Assembly (NCBI GenBank): GCA_937927725.1
Contig: CALBSE010000026.1
Coordinates: 1-64,000, forward strand
From: an uncultured Actinomycetes bacterium
GTDB lineage: Bacteria; Actinomycetota; Acidimicrobiia; Acidimicrobiales; Acidimicrobilacustridaceae
Length of the DNA: 64,000 bases
Reading direction: 5' to 3'
A program made the translations under genes and the position numbers. The notes beneath the pieces were generated by a model. The model saw only the letters and a list, made by a program, of their open reading frames with translations, did no database searches and was not told where the DNA came from. Positions 16,193 to 25,066 of this stretch are shown one piece after another (position 1 is the stretch's first letter; each line of letters begins with the position of its first letter).

Positions 16193-17098
16193 CTAATCGC
16201 GAAGTCGCCGCCGAACTGCTTCAACAAATCGTCCAACAGCGTCAAGGTCGGTCGGCAAAAAGAAACAGGGCTCGAAAAGTTCGGCCTCGAGAAGCGCGGG
16301 AGTTCCGTCGTCAAGACGAATGATGTCGTAGCGCCCATAGAGCAACTGGTCTTCCAGACCTAACCAACCTCGCTCGCGCGCAATCGCCCTCACTGCTGCC
16401 GAAGCTGCTTCGACTATCTCGAGGACTTCGTTGGGGGCAACGACCGCCGAGATCTCCTCTCGATACTCACCACCTACCAGTGCGCCATTTTCCGCAAGAA
16501 GCGCAGCTTTGTGAAATGAATGCGATCGCACACCGTCGAACAACACCGTTCCTAGTTCGCCTTCAGCATCAATACGTGAAGCAAACGGTTGGACCATCAC
16601 CGTGAAACCCTTGGCGAGAATCTCCTTCGCAAGAGCTGCTGCCGCGGGATCGTCGCTTGTGAACCGTCCAGTGAGACGGCTACCGGCAGAGACCGTCGGC
16701 TTCACCACAATTTCTCGACTACCCATTGATGAAGCAGCCAGTGGAAAGTCATTCATCGCATCGACAAACCTCGTTGGAACAATCGGGACCCCTCTCGCCG
16801 AGAGATCGGCGAGAGAACGCTTGTCGATATTCCATTCGATGAGCCCTACAGGATTGTGAAACTGGGCCAGACCTTTACGTGCCGATAACCACTCACGAAA
16901 CGCATCAAGCCGATCGACGTAATTCCACGGGCTTCGTACCACCACCAAGTCGAATGAGTTCCACGCAACTGACGCGTCGTCCCACGGCGCCTGAACAAGG
17001 TCGATTCCTGCTGCCGCAAACGCAGCTTCCTGCAGAGGTAAGTCCACGTCATCATGAATCGCGTCCTGATCGACCGTCGTCACAAACGCAACTCGCAT
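16193..17098 (-). CDS. ATP-grasp ligase-like protein
   Basis: 301 residues. N-terminal segment with VVVRSPWNYVDR, then an ATP-grasp domain (REIVVKPTVSAGSRLTGRF, TVMVQPFASRIDAEGELGTVLFDG, YGRYDIIRLDDGTPALLEAELFEPCFFL). The pattern resembles the glutathione-synthetase/RimK-like proteins annotated as DcsG-like. It should couple a carboxylate to an amine or thiol using ATP; substrate unknown. Convergent with heliorhodopsin with a 1-nt gap and downstream of a strong terminator. Confidence 0.75.
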   Translation of the reverse strand: MRVAFVTTVDQDAIHDDVDLPLQEAAFAAAGIDLVQAPWDDASVAWNSFDLVVVRSPWNYVDRLDAFREWLSARKGLAQFHNPVGLIEWNIDKRSLADLSARGVPIVPTRFVDAMNDFPLAASSMGSREIVVKPTVSAGSRLTGRFTSDDPAAAALAKEILAKGFTVMVQPFASRIDAEGELGTVLFDGVRSHSFHKAALLAENGALVGGEYREEISAVVAPNEVLEIVEAASAAVRAIARERGWLGLEDQLLYGRYDIIRLDDGTPALLEAELFEPCFFLPTDLDAVGRFVEAVRRRLRD

Positions 17099-17130
17099 GC
17101 CATGACGCTAGCGATCCCGCCTTGACGCGA

Positions 17131-17157
17131 CAGGGCCCGGCGCTTGGCCGGGCCCTG
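17131..17157 (-). terminator. Intrinsic terminator of the DUF4190-like gene
   Basis: GC-rich 11-bp perfect stem CAGGGCCCGGC / GCCGGGCCCTG with a 5-nt loop, between the 3' end of the DUF4190-like gene and the ATP-grasp gene on the same strand. It separates the two transcripts. Confidence 0.8.
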
Positions 17158-17185
17158 TACATAGGTTTTGTTCTGATTTACGTCA

Positions 17186-17926
17186 TCAGTTGAACCAGTT
17201 GTTGACTCCAGTGATTTCACACTTTGGCGACAGACTCGTTGTTGATGTGTAGGAGGAAATTTGGACGTCCATTGAATCGTGTGCGGGAATGCTCGCCGTC
17301 GGGAACCACGTACCGCTATCAATCAGCGATCCACTGGCCGAGCGAAATTCGTAGTTAAACGTGAATTGCTTTGCACTGTTTGATGTGTTTGTGACCGTGA
17401 TTGTCATTTCAGGGTCGTTGAAGGTGTCGGTACCGCAACTAGTGATCTTGTACGAGTAGGTACTGGGATCAGCGGCGCCGGTCGCACCTTTGATCGCAAC
17501 AGTTGCCGTTCCAGCCAACACAACGAACACAACGAAGAGAACGATCGAGATGATGGTGCCCACCGCGCCCAGAATGAGGCCCGCAAGCGCCATCCCCTTT
17601 CCTGTGCCACCCATTTCATTGGCCTTCTTCATACCGAGGAAACCAAAGATGATGGCGAGAACGCCCGCAATCGGACCGAGGCAAACGAAGGTCAAGATGC
17701 CGAGCACGAGCGCGGCAACCGCCATGGCGTTGTTGGGACTCGGTGCACCCACAGGCGGAAGAATTGGAGGTGCGGGTGGCGGCATTCCTCCGGCAGGCGG
17801 AGCAGGAGGCGCTACCGGAGGCGCGGGCGGCGCAACTGGTGGCGCGGGTGGTGCAACCGGAGGAGCCGGGGGTGCTGGGGGCGGCGGAGTAGTGCTTTCA
17901 GGCGGCGGCGGTGGCAGATCGGTCAT
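17186..17926 (-). CDS. Proline-rich DUF4190-like membrane protein
   Basis: 246 residues. Residues 1-60 are a Pro-rich cytoplasmic segment of PVAPPAP repeats. Two transmembrane helices follow (AVAALVLGILTFVCLGPIAGVLAIIFGFLGMKKANEM and GMALAGLILGAVGTIISIVLFVVFVVLAG), the usual DUF4190 helix-GxxxA-helix layout, and a C-terminal outward beta domain with EMTITVTNTSNSAKQFTFNYEFRS, as in telomeric-repeat-like or DUF4352-like ligand domains. Function unknown. GGGAGAACC precedes the ATG. Confidence 0.72.
   Translation of the reverse strand: MTDLPPPPPESTTPPPPAPPAPPVAPPAPPVAPPAPPVAPPAPPAGGMPPPAPPILPPVGAPSPNNAMAVAALVLGILTFVCLGPIAGVLAIIFGFLGMKKANEMGGTGKGMALAGLILGAVGTIISIVLFVVFVVLAGTATVAIKGATGAADPSTYSYKITSCGTDTFNDPEMTITVTNTSNSAKQFTFNYEFRSASGSLIDSGTWFPTASIPAHDSMDVQISSYTSTTSLSPKCEITGVNNWFN
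17764..17890 (-). repeat. In-gene repeats coding for PVAPPAP
   Basis: GC-rich in-frame repeat coding for three to four copies of a seven-residue unit PVAPPAP in the N-terminus of the DUF4190-like protein. The DNA copies differ at third codon positions, so the array is maintained at protein level. Confidence 0.75.
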
Positions 17927-18035
17927 TGGTTCTCCCGTGAGCTCACGCGGCGCAATTGCGCCGTCGCTTTCACGTTAAAGATTAGGACCGCCGGTGCTCA
18001 CGGAAACGGTCACAGCCCGGTTGCAAACGCGTCAT

Positions 18036-18584
18036 TCAGGTGCGAGTTCCCCAAAATGCCGTCCACGAAGGCCACGAAGCCGGAACCGTTCCGAGACCGT
18101 CGTGGTTCTTCGGCCACTCCGCAGGCGCCAACGAAAGGGGCGAGGTCGATGCTTGTTCTCCGTACCAAAGTTCGTGAATGCGCCGAACAAAGAACCACTG
18201 CCCATCGCGTCGTTCGTAGGTGTCGCGATAGAGGATGAACTGATGGATCCAGCGTTCGCCGTCCTGGATCTGACCATGGCAATAGACCTGTCCAGTTGCG
18301 TGATCAGCGTCAACAATGTCGATCGCATGAGTGCCCACGTTGAGCATTGAGATACCAATTGCCCCGAGCGATTCCGCAAACGATTCGCGCAATGCTTCGC
18401 GCCCATAACTGTCTCGACCGACGCGGACATCATCGATGAACAACATCACCAGCGCGTCGAGATCACGGGAATCAACTGCTACCGCGTAGTGCGATGCCAA
18501 TTGACGAATCCGTTCATACGCCAAGAGACGCTCAACGGCGGCGGAAAGGTCCTCGGAAGCCATCCACGGAGCGTAGGACGACAT
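18036..18584 (-). CDS. SnoaL-like (NTF2-fold) protein
   Basis: About 182 residues from ATG 18584; starts at 18602 and 18563 are also possible. YERIRQLASHYAVAVDSRDLDALVMLFIDDVRV is the typical first helix pair of SnoaL_4 proteins, followed by HAIDIVDADHATGQVYCHGQIQDGERWIHQFILYRDTYERRDGQWFFVRRIHELWYG. These small cone-shaped proteins bind hydrophobic ligands and include polyketide cyclases and dehydratases; the role here is unknown. It is divergent from the LLM gene, about 40 bp apart. Confidence 0.8.
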   Translation of the reverse strand: MSSYAPWMASEDLSAAVERLLAYERIRQLASHYAVAVDSRDLDALVMLFIDDVRVGRDSYGREALRESFAESLGAIGISMLNVGTHAIDIVDADHATGQVYCHGQIQDGERWIHQFILYRDTYERRDGQWFFVRRIHELWYGEQASTSPLSLAPAEWPKNHDGLGTVPASWPSWTAFWGTRT

Positions 18585-18625
18585 GAACCACAGCGTCAGC
18601 ATTCGATGCGTCGTAATCTCCGCAC

Positions 18626-19597
18626 ATGCCCGATCGACCCACCACCACCACTGCCGTCTTTGCCGACGGGTCGATCTCGCTTCGTCTGTATCCGCATAAC
18701 GAACTCAGTGCGCCCGACATCGTCGACCAGTTGTGCACCCAAGCGTCTATCGCCGCTGACAACGGTTTCGATGGCGTGATGACCTCGGAGCACCACGGGG
18801 GATTTGCGGGCTACCTCCCGAATCCGTTGCAGACCAGCGGGTTTCAACTTGCTGCTATGTCGCAGGGTTGGGCTGCCGCCTGTCCCGTTCTGTTGCCACT
18901 TCGCCCTGTGGCGATGCTGGCCGAAGAAGTTGCGTGGCTCGATGCACGATTCCCCGGTCGCGTCGGAATCGGCGTTGGTTCAGGTTCGTTACCGCTCGAC
19001 TTTGACTCCATGGACGTCGACCAAAGTTCTGCTGTCGACGTCTTCAAACGCGATCTGCCTCGACTCGTCGCCATGCTCGCGGGACGCGAACTTGGCGTGA
19101 TCGATGGTGACCGGGCGTTACGCGAGCTCGCATCTCGACCAATCCCCGTCATCAGCACGGCGATGAGTCCTGCCGCAGTGCGTCGCGCCGCTGCTGCCGG
19201 TGCAGGGGTCATTTACGACGGCGGCAGTAACCCCGACCGCTTGCGAACACTTTCCGACGCCTACGTCGAAGCTGGCGGAACTGCACCGCGCATTCTCATC
19301 CGTCGTGTGTGGTTGGGCGAACCACCAAAAGAAGCGTTCGAAGCGCAGTTTGAGGTGTACCAGAGCTACTCCTCAACCGAAGCACTGTCTCATTGGCGCG
19401 ACAACGGCTGGATCTGCGGTGACGACGCCAACTCACTCGCTACTGAACTTGCCGATGCAGTGAGAACGACCAACACCACGTGCCTCAATCTCAGGATTCA
19501 CGCACCCGGCATTGCCGACGACGCAGCGCGCGAACAGATCGCTGCACTCGGAACCGAGGTCCTCCCCCGTTTACGAGCCCTCCTCGCCAAGGGTTAA
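18626..19597 (+). CDS. LLM-class flavin/F420-dependent oxidoreductase
   Basis: 323 residues with luciferase-fold features: ADNGFDGVMTSEHHGGFAGYLPNP, LRPVAMLAEEVAWLDARFPGRVGIGVGSGS, and PIPVISTAMSPAAVRRAAAAGAGVIYDGGSN. More distant from the protein at 9739-10710 than expected for paralogues with one role. A shared divergent promoter with the SnoaL-like gene is a hint of a joint pathway acting on a hydrophobic substrate. Confidence 0.82.
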   Translation: MPDRPTTTTAVFADGSISLRLYPHNELSAPDIVDQLCTQASIAADNGFDGVMTSEHHGGFAGYLPNPLQTSGFQLAAMSQGWAAACPVLLPLRPVAMLAEEVAWLDARFPGRVGIGVGSGSLPLDFDSMDVDQSSAVDVFKRDLPRLVAMLAGRELGVIDGDRALRELASRPIPVISTAMSPAAVRRAAAAGAGVIYDGGSNPDRLRTLSDAYVEAGGTAPRILIRRVWLGEPPKEAFEAQFEVYQSYSSTEALSHWRDNGWICGDDANSLATELADAVRTTNTTCLNLRIHAPGIADDAAREQIAALGTEVLPRLRALLAKG

Positions 19598-19601
19598 GTC
19601 C

Positions 19602-21482
19602 TCAGGCCTCGATGCCTTCAAGATCTTGACGCACGAGAGTTCGGTAGAGGTCGGCGTACAGACCTTCGGCAGCCAATAATTCCTCGTGACGACCGCGCTC
19701 GACGATGCGTCCAGCTTCGAGCACAAGGATTTGATCAGCACCGGTGATCGTTGACAGTCGATGAGCAACAACTAACGCCGTTCGACCGGCGAGCGCAGTT
19801 GCAAGTGCTTTTTGAACGAGCGACTCGTTTTCGGAATCGAGATGGCTGGTTGCCTCGTCGAGAACAACGATGGCTGGTGCTTTCACCAACACGCGCGCAA
19901 TCGCTAACCGCTGCTTCTCGCCGCCAGAAAGACGATGGCCACGTTCGCCAACGACGGTGTTGTAACCGTCAGGAAGAGCAGCAATCACATCGTGAATCTG
20001 CGCAGCCTGACAGGCGGCAACGATCTCAGCATCGGTGGCATCAGGTCGTGCATATCGAAGGTTCTCGGCAACGGTGTCGTGAAAGAGATGCGGGTCTTGC
20101 GAAACAACGCCGACCGCTCCGCGAAGTGAATCGAGAGTGACGTCACGAACATCGTGACCGTCGATGCGAACCGAGCCTTCGGTGACGTCATACAAACGAG
20201 GCACCAAGGAACTCATCGTGGTCTTTCCCGCACCCGATGGACCAACGAGCGCAATCAACTGCCCAGGCAGGATCGAAGCGGAAACATCGTGAAGAACTTC
20301 GGCTCCAGGACCATCGTCAACGGAACCGCTCAAACCGATTTCAAGAGAAGCCAGCGATTCCTCTGCACCTGACGGATAGCGAAACGTGACGTGATCGAAC
20401 TCAATTGCGCCCTTCGACGGCGGGAGATCAATCGCATCTTCTTTATCGTCGAGCGAATTGCGCAGATCGAGAACTTCAAATACTCGATCGAACGACACGA
20501 GCGCCGTCATGATGTCGACACGTGCACTCGAGAGAGCGGTGAGTGGTTCGTAAATACGAGTTACCAGCGCAGCCAGCGCGACGAGAGTGCCGAGCGTGAT
20601 CGCGTCGGAGATCACGAGCTGGCCACCGATCCAATACACGAGTGCAGTTCCGATTGCGCCAACAAGTGCCAGCGCAATCAAGAACGTTCGGCTGTAGATC
20701 GCACTTTGGATGCCGATATCGCGAACCTCTGCCGCACGATCAGAAAACTCTTTGCTTTCTCGCTTGCGATTTCCGAATAACTTCACCAACAACGCGCCAG
20801 AGACGTTGAAACGTTCCGTCATTTGCGTGTTCATAGCCGCATTGAGATCAAAGCCACGTCGAGTGATCGCTGACAATCGACGACCGACCCGCTTGGCCGG
20901 AATGATGAAGATCGGTAACACCAAGATGCCAATAAACGTAAGCCGCCATTCCAGATAGAACATTGCGATCAGCGTCGTTATCAGCACGATGACGTTCGAG
21001 ACGACTGAACCAAGTGTCGTCGTGACGGCTCTCTGCGCTCCGATGACGTCGTTGTTCAGGCGACTCATCAGTGCACCAGTTTGGGTGCGAGTAAAAAAGC
21101 CGATAGGCATTGCCGACACGTGATCGAACAGCTTCACCCGGAGGTCGTAGATCAGACCTTCGCCAATGCGAGAGGAATAGAGGCGTTCGAAGAATGACAT
21201 CACCGCGGAGAACACCGCTGCTGCGATGACGACTGCGGCGAGCACGTGCAGCAACCCGCGATTGCCCTCGGGGATGGCCTTGTCGATGATCTGTCGGAAC
21301 AACAGCGCAGGGGCGAGTCCAAGCAGTGCCTGAACGACGATGACGATCACGAACGCAGTGATCGCCCATCGGTAGGGATGGGCATACGAAAGCACCCGGC
21401 GAATTGTGCGACGACTGAGCGTCTTACCGGCGATCGCATCGCGATTGCCGGCCATCATTGAGTGAAGCGAACTGGGCATCAT
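19602..21482 (-). CDS. ABC exporter, fused permease and ATPase
   Basis: 626 residues. Six-helix type I exporter domain (about 30-320), then the nucleotide-binding domain: Walker A GPSGAGKTT, Q-loop VSQDPHLF, signature LSGGEKQRL, Walker B VVLDEATSHLD and H-loop VAHRLS. Acts as a homo- or heterodimer; no partner gene is adjacent, so a homodimer is simplest. Substrate not predictable. Convergent with the LLM gene (4 nt apart); a strong hairpin at 21500-21529 insulates it from the lipoprotein gene upstream. Confidence 0.93.
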   Translation of the reverse strand: MMPSSLHSMMAGNRDAIAGKTLSRRTIRRVLSYAHPYRWAITAFVIVIVVQALLGLAPALLFRQIIDKAIPEGNRGLLHVLAAVVIAAAVFSAVMSFFERLYSSRIGEGLIYDLRVKLFDHVSAMPIGFFTRTQTGALMSRLNNDVIGAQRAVTTTLGSVVSNVIVLITTLIAMFYLEWRLTFIGILVLPIFIIPAKRVGRRLSAITRRGFDLNAAMNTQMTERFNVSGALLVKLFGNRKRESKEFSDRAAEVRDIGIQSAIYSRTFLIALALVGAIGTALVYWIGGQLVISDAITLGTLVALAALVTRIYEPLTALSSARVDIMTALVSFDRVFEVLDLRNSLDDKEDAIDLPPSKGAIEFDHVTFRYPSGAEESLASLEIGLSGSVDDGPGAEVLHDVSASILPGQLIALVGPSGAGKTTMSSLVPRLYDVTEGSVRIDGHDVRDVTLDSLRGAVGVVSQDPHLFHDTVAENLRYARPDATDAEIVAACQAAQIHDVIAALPDGYNTVVGERGHRLSGGEKQRLAIARVLVKAPAIVVLDEATSHLDSENESLVQKALATALAGRTALVVAHRLSTITGADQILVLEAGRIVERGRHEELLAAEGLYADLYRTLVRQDLEGIEA

Positions 21483-21499
21483 GGTCCGCTCAGGTTAGG

Positions 21500-21529
21500 A
21501 CCGGTCGGGCGCGATCACGCCCGACCGGT
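21500..21529 (-). terminator. Intrinsic terminator of the large lipoprotein gene
   Basis: Perfect 12-bp stem ACCGGTCGGGCG / CGCCCGACCGGT with 6-nt loop CGATCA, immediately downstream of the 806-aa gene and 18 nt before the exporter start. Confidence 0.8.
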
Positions 21530-21541
21530 CAACCTTTCGAA

Positions 21542-23962
21542 TCAGGCTGCATTGTGGCGGCGGCCCATGATGATCAGCGTCACACCGAGACCGGCGATTA
21601 GCGCGGCGAGCACGAGAACAATTTCAAGCACCGGCGCTTGATTTCCTGGCGTACCGGTGGGGTTCTCGGGGATGGCCGTGAGCGGTGCGCCAACTTGCGT
21701 GGGCGTCAACGTTGGTGTCGGCGCATCCTTCGCCACGCTTTTCGCATCGATCACAGATGTCGTCACCTTGGGAACCGCGTCGCCGGAAGTGGCGATCTTC
21801 CAAGTTCCACCCATTGGCTTGCCGAAGACAACATACGAAACCGTGTCACCGGGTTCGTGGAAAACCATCCAGCGCGGATCGACCGCATCGCTTTGGGTTG
21901 ACTGTTCAAGACCAGTCACATTGATCACCGTCCCATCAGGAGCCGTGACGGTTGCTGAGTCTGATCCTCCGTCAATTGCAAACGTGACCATCTTTTGCCC
22001 ATCAGCGACGTCCACTGTGAACGCCTTGTTTCCGGGGTCATCGCCGGCAGCGTTGCGACCAGCGCCCATTCCTGTGGCTCCGTCAACCGGCGCAACAGGA
22101 ACTTCGTACTCCTTGGAGTTGCAATCGCTACCGCGTAAACGCCAAGCCGTCTCGGACCAATCCTTCGAGAGTCCGATGCGCACATCTTCGAACCAAAGTC
22201 CTTTGAAGATTCCACATGCGATGACACCCTTTGTCGACACCGCAGATGTCGCTCCCAAACTGATGACGCCAAGCGAGATTGTTGCGTTTCCGCCAAGGCT
22301 GAGGTCGGTCGCGTTCGCGGAACCGCGCAATCCGACACCGACGCCCCATTGCTTCGCCGTGTCGAGGTACAACTCGCCTCTACCTGAGATTGATGCAATG
22401 CCGTCCCAGTAATAGGCAACCTTCATGTCGCCGACGCGCATGCCCTTCAGTTCAAGGTTCCCGACCATGATTTTGCCGACGTACCCAACGCCAGCGACCG
22501 AAAGTTCATTCGTGTCGAGAATGATCTCGCCGTCAATGACTGCAACATTCCCCACCTTTGGAACAAATGGGCCAACGCCGACTTGAGCACTCGCCTTGAT
22601 TCCGTAGGGATCAAGGCGAAGGTTTCCGCCAAGCGCATTGATCGATGCAACCCCATAGATATTGATTGGAAGACCCTCGACATTGACGCCAATTTCTTTC
22701 AGTGCGCCATTCTGAATGCGGATAGTTCCGCCGAAACCAAGCGCATCTGCTCCCACACCAAAAAGCACCGTGATTTTTCCAGCCCACAGGTCGTCGCCCA
22801 CGCTGTATTGCAGATCGATACCTTTCAAGCGCACAACGGCCAAATCAATCTCTGCGATCTGGACCATCAACTTCTCAAGTCGCATCGGACCATTCACTGG
22901 CCAGAACACGCCAAGTTCTCCGTAATAACCCTGCAGAACACTTGGAAGTTTGAGTTTCCCGAATAGTGCGATACCCAGCGCACCACTTCGCTCAACTGGT
23001 TGCAGGGTGACAGCCGCTTCAACCTGAAGCCCCGCAACCTTCTGAATGATTTCGGATGGCAGCGAGAACGTGTACGCCGGAATCGTCGTCAGCCCAACTT
23101 GATCGAGCGTGAACACAACGTCGGGAGTTGCCAACGAAGGGACAGAACCGACAAGTTGTTTCACCGAATCGTCGGTCACCACTGAATAATCAGGGAATCC
23201 GTTTACCGGTTGTTTCGGATACGAAGAGACGCCAGAGAGCCCTTGAAGACGTCCGATTGTCGAAAGCTTGATTGCGTCGTTCTTGACCGGCATCGCCCAT
23301 CCGGGTGCCGAGTTCTGACTTTGGGAGTATTGGAACGACCAGTCCACAACACCTTCGTCAACCAACAAGTCGCCACCAAAGATTGATCCAAATACTTGGT
23401 ACCCGACTGCGTGGACATGCGCGTTCAACGGATCAAAGATGAAGCTCGCATCAGCCGCAGTCGGGCGAAACTCCATGCCTCCAACAAACACCTTCTTTGT
23501 TGACGTCCACACAACGCCAGTTCGATACAAACAATCTTCCGGAGCACTCTTGTCGACAAGTGCTTCGAAGGGTCCGAGACGAACCGACTTCGCACACGAG
23601 TACACCAACGCGGTTGCGGGCTCGAGCCCGGGGACCGTTGTCGTCGTTGACGACGTGGACGAACTTGAAGACGTCGATGCGCCATTTGGAATTGACGTGC
23701 TCGTCGTTGAGGAATTCGATCCAGCAATGGTTGTCGTCGACTCGGTCGGCACTTGGGTACTCGTCGTAGGCAACAACGTGGTGGGGGGAAGAATCGTCTC
23801 GCCTGGGGCAACCGTGGCCACCGGGTTGGTTGGCGTCGTATCGCCAGCAGCAGAGCGATTGGTCGTGCTGCTCGCGCAGCCCACGAACAGCAGGCCACAG
23901 GCGAGAGCGACAGCAACCGCCTGAGTGACAAGCCGGCATCGATTCGTCTGAGTCCCGTCCAT
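21542..23962 (-). CDS. Large surface lipoprotein with C-terminal membrane anchor, unknown function
   Basis: 806 residues. Signal sequence with lipobox LLFVGC (Cys 29), a Ser/Thr/Pro-rich linker (about 32-115), then about 550 residues of short strands rich in alternating Gly/Val/Leu (for example GNLRLDPYGIKASAQVGVGPFVPKVGNVAVIDGEI), read by me as a repetitive beta structure. A further Ser/Thr-rich spacer precedes one C-terminal transmembrane helix (VLEIVLVLAALIAGLGVTLIIMG) and GRRHN tail. Both lipid and helix anchors on one chain is odd. No known family recognised. Possibly a wall-spanning structural protein. Confidence 0.7.
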   Translation of the reverse strand: MDGTQTNRCRLVTQAVAVALACGLLFVGCASSTTNRSAAGDTTPTNPVATVAPGETILPPTTLLPTTSTQVPTESTTTIAGSNSSTTSTSIPNGASTSSSSSTSSTTTTVPGLEPATALVYSCAKSVRLGPFEALVDKSAPEDCLYRTGVVWTSTKKVFVGGMEFRPTAADASFIFDPLNAHVHAVGYQVFGSIFGGDLLVDEGVVDWSFQYSQSQNSAPGWAMPVKNDAIKLSTIGRLQGLSGVSSYPKQPVNGFPDYSVVTDDSVKQLVGSVPSLATPDVVFTLDQVGLTTIPAYTFSLPSEIIQKVAGLQVEAAVTLQPVERSGALGIALFGKLKLPSVLQGYYGELGVFWPVNGPMRLEKLMVQIAEIDLAVVRLKGIDLQYSVGDDLWAGKITVLFGVGADALGFGGTIRIQNGALKEIGVNVEGLPINIYGVASINALGGNLRLDPYGIKASAQVGVGPFVPKVGNVAVIDGEIILDTNELSVAGVGYVGKIMVGNLELKGMRVGDMKVAYYWDGIASISGRGELYLDTAKQWGVGVGLRGSANATDLSLGGNATISLGVISLGATSAVSTKGVIACGIFKGLWFEDVRIGLSKDWSETAWRLRGSDCNSKEYEVPVAPVDGATGMGAGRNAAGDDPGNKAFTVDVADGQKMVTFAIDGGSDSATVTAPDGTVINVTGLEQSTQSDAVDPRWMVFHEPGDTVSYVVFGKPMGGTWKIATSGDAVPKVTTSVIDAKSVAKDAPTPTLTPTQVGAPLTAIPENPTGTPGNQAPVLEIVLVLAALIAGLGVTLIIMGRRHNAA

Positions 23963-24027
23963 GATCGACGAGCCTACTCATAAGGTCAACGCCGTAGACA
24001 ACGGCTCGAGGTTCGGACCAGACGCGC

Positions 24028-24052
24028 CACCGGCGCCCCAAGGGCGCCGGTG
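24028..24052 (-). terminator. Terminator downstream of tRNA-Ser(CGA)
   Basis: 11-bp perfect stem CACCGGCGCCC / GGGCGCCGGTG with a 3-nt centre, starting 5 nt after the encoded CCA of the tRNA gene. It also lies downstream (relative to the - strand) of nothing else, so it belongs to the tRNA transcript. Confidence 0.75.
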
Positions 24053-24056
24053 TTGG

Positions 24057-24146
24057 TGGCGGAAAGTGAGGGATTCGAACCCTCGGTGACCCGAAGGCCA
24101 CAACGGCTTTCGAGGCCGCCCCATTCGTCCGCTCTGGCAACTTTCC
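24057..24146 (-). tRNA. tRNA-Ser (anticodon CGA)
   Basis: Acceptor GGAAAGT pairs with ACTTTCC; discriminator G and an encoded CCA follow. The anticodon stem GCGGC/GCCGT encloses loop CTCGAAA with CGA. A long variable arm, GGTTCGAATCC T-arm and 90-nt length (with CCA) are those of a class II serine tRNA reading UCG. Confidence 0.95.
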
Positions 24147-24207
24147 GTCTTCGACACTAGTGGCCGCCCTTGGAAGGGGGCCAACGCGAGTCGGAACCTG
24201 CCTCGAG

Positions 24208-24681
24208 TCAGCGAAGACCGGAGAAGTAAGAGGACAACAGTTCGCTGCACTCCTCGGCCCGCACATCGGACGTCGTCTCGAACTCGTGGTTGAGCCGAGG
24301 ATCGCTTCCCAAGTGATACAGCGAACCACACGCGCCGTTTTCGTAACTTCGAGCGCCGAACACCACACGACCAACACGAGCGTTGACCATCAGGCCCGCA
24401 CACATCGCACACGGTTCAAGCGTGACAACGACTGTGGCGTTCTCGAGTCGCCAGGAACCGACAGCGGCCGCCGCGTCTCGAACCGCCAGCAATTCAGCAT
24501 GCGACGTGGGATCTTGGGACTGTTCGCGCTCATTATGACGACGGGCGACGACGTTTCCGTCGATCACAACGACGGCACCGATCGGTACTTCGCCCTGTTC
24601 GCCAGCGAGTCGTGCTTCTTCGATGGCGAGACCCATGAGCTCGTGATCGGAGAGTTGGGGGGCGAGTACTTCTTCTCCCAC
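24208..24681 (-). CDS. tadA: tRNA-specific adenosine deaminase
   Basis: 157 residues from GTG 24681, chosen because GGAG lies 5 nt upstream and because the longer frame to 24834 would run through the tRNA-Ser(GGA) gene. Deaminates A34 to inosine in tRNA-Arg(ACG). Zinc/catalytic motifs: HAELLAVRDA (HAE) and PCAMCAGLMVNARVGRVVFGA (PCxxC), then SLYHLGSDPRLNHEFE typical of TadA. Sandwiched between two serine tRNA genes on the same strand, probably one transcript. Confidence 0.93.
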   Translation of the reverse strand: MGEEVLAPQLSDHELMGLAIEEARLAGEQGEVPIGAVVVIDGNVVARRHNEREQSQDPTSHAELLAVRDAAAAVGSWRLENATVVVTLEPCAMCAGLMVNARVGRVVFGARSYENGACGSLYHLGSDPRLNHEFETTSDVRAEECSELLSSYFSGLR

Positions 24682-24716
24682 TTTGTCTCCGATCACGTGT
24701 CGTTCACAGCATTTTT

Positions 24717-24804
24717 TGGCGGAGGGAGTGGGATTCGAACCCACGGTGAGTTTCCCCACACACGCTTTCCAAGCGTGCCGATTCGGCCGCTCTCGCACCC
24801 CTCC
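24717..24804 (-). tRNA. tRNA-Ser (anticodon GGA)
   Basis: Acceptor GGAGGGG pairs with TCCCTCC; G73 and encoded CCA follow. Anticodon stem CACGC/GCGTG holds loop TTGGAAA with GGA. Long variable arm and GGGTTCGAATCCC T-arm confirm a class II serine tRNA for UCC/UCU. 88 nt including CCA, 35 nt upstream of tadA. Confidence 0.95.
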
Positions 24805-24864
24805 CGGGGACCAACCGACAGGGCCGGATGGCATTCCAGTCCGACAGGGTATCGTTCCTCCCGA

Positions 24865-24996
24865 CCCGCTCCCGCGTGTGGCGGTCGGGTCCTGTGCAAT
24901 CGGAACCCGCGAATCGAGTCAGGGCCGGAAGGCAGCAGCTCTCAACGGGACCACCGATGTGCCGCAGGTCGCCTGACCGTCACACGGGGGAGCGGG
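24865..24996 (+). ncRNA. ffs: Signal recognition particle RNA (4.5S/small bacterial type)
   Basis: Contains the Ffh-binding domain GTCAGGGCCGGAAGGCAGCAG with the GGAA tetraloop and asymmetric internal loop. Flanking complementary arms (CCCGCTCCCGCGTGTGGCGGTC near 24865 against GACCGTCACACGGGGGAGCGGG ending near 24996, about 20 pairs) close the rod, and the sequence ends in a CTTTT run. Ends are estimated from the helix. Placement immediately upstream of dnaX is conserved in many bacteria. Confidence 0.9.
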
Positions 24997-25066
24997 TCTT
25001 TTCGCGCCTCGAGCCGGTTCCAACCCGGGGCGATGGCAGTCCCAACCGATCGGTAGGCTCGCCCCG

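Noticed and set aside
17764..17890. Array-like GC-rich repeats considered as CRISPR or tandem-repeat DNA
   Set aside because: Repeats are in frame, coding for PVAPPAP, with no unique spacers and no cas genes.
9739..19597. Two luciferase-fold genes flanking the heliorhodopsin region as a light-related system
   Set aside because: Both look like F420/flavin oxidoreductases common in actinobacteria; no luxB, fatty-acid reductase or shared transcription.
24682..24834. Longer tadA reading frame
   Set aside because: It would translate through the whole tRNA-Ser(GGA) gene; the GTG at 24681 has a ribosome site and gives the family length.
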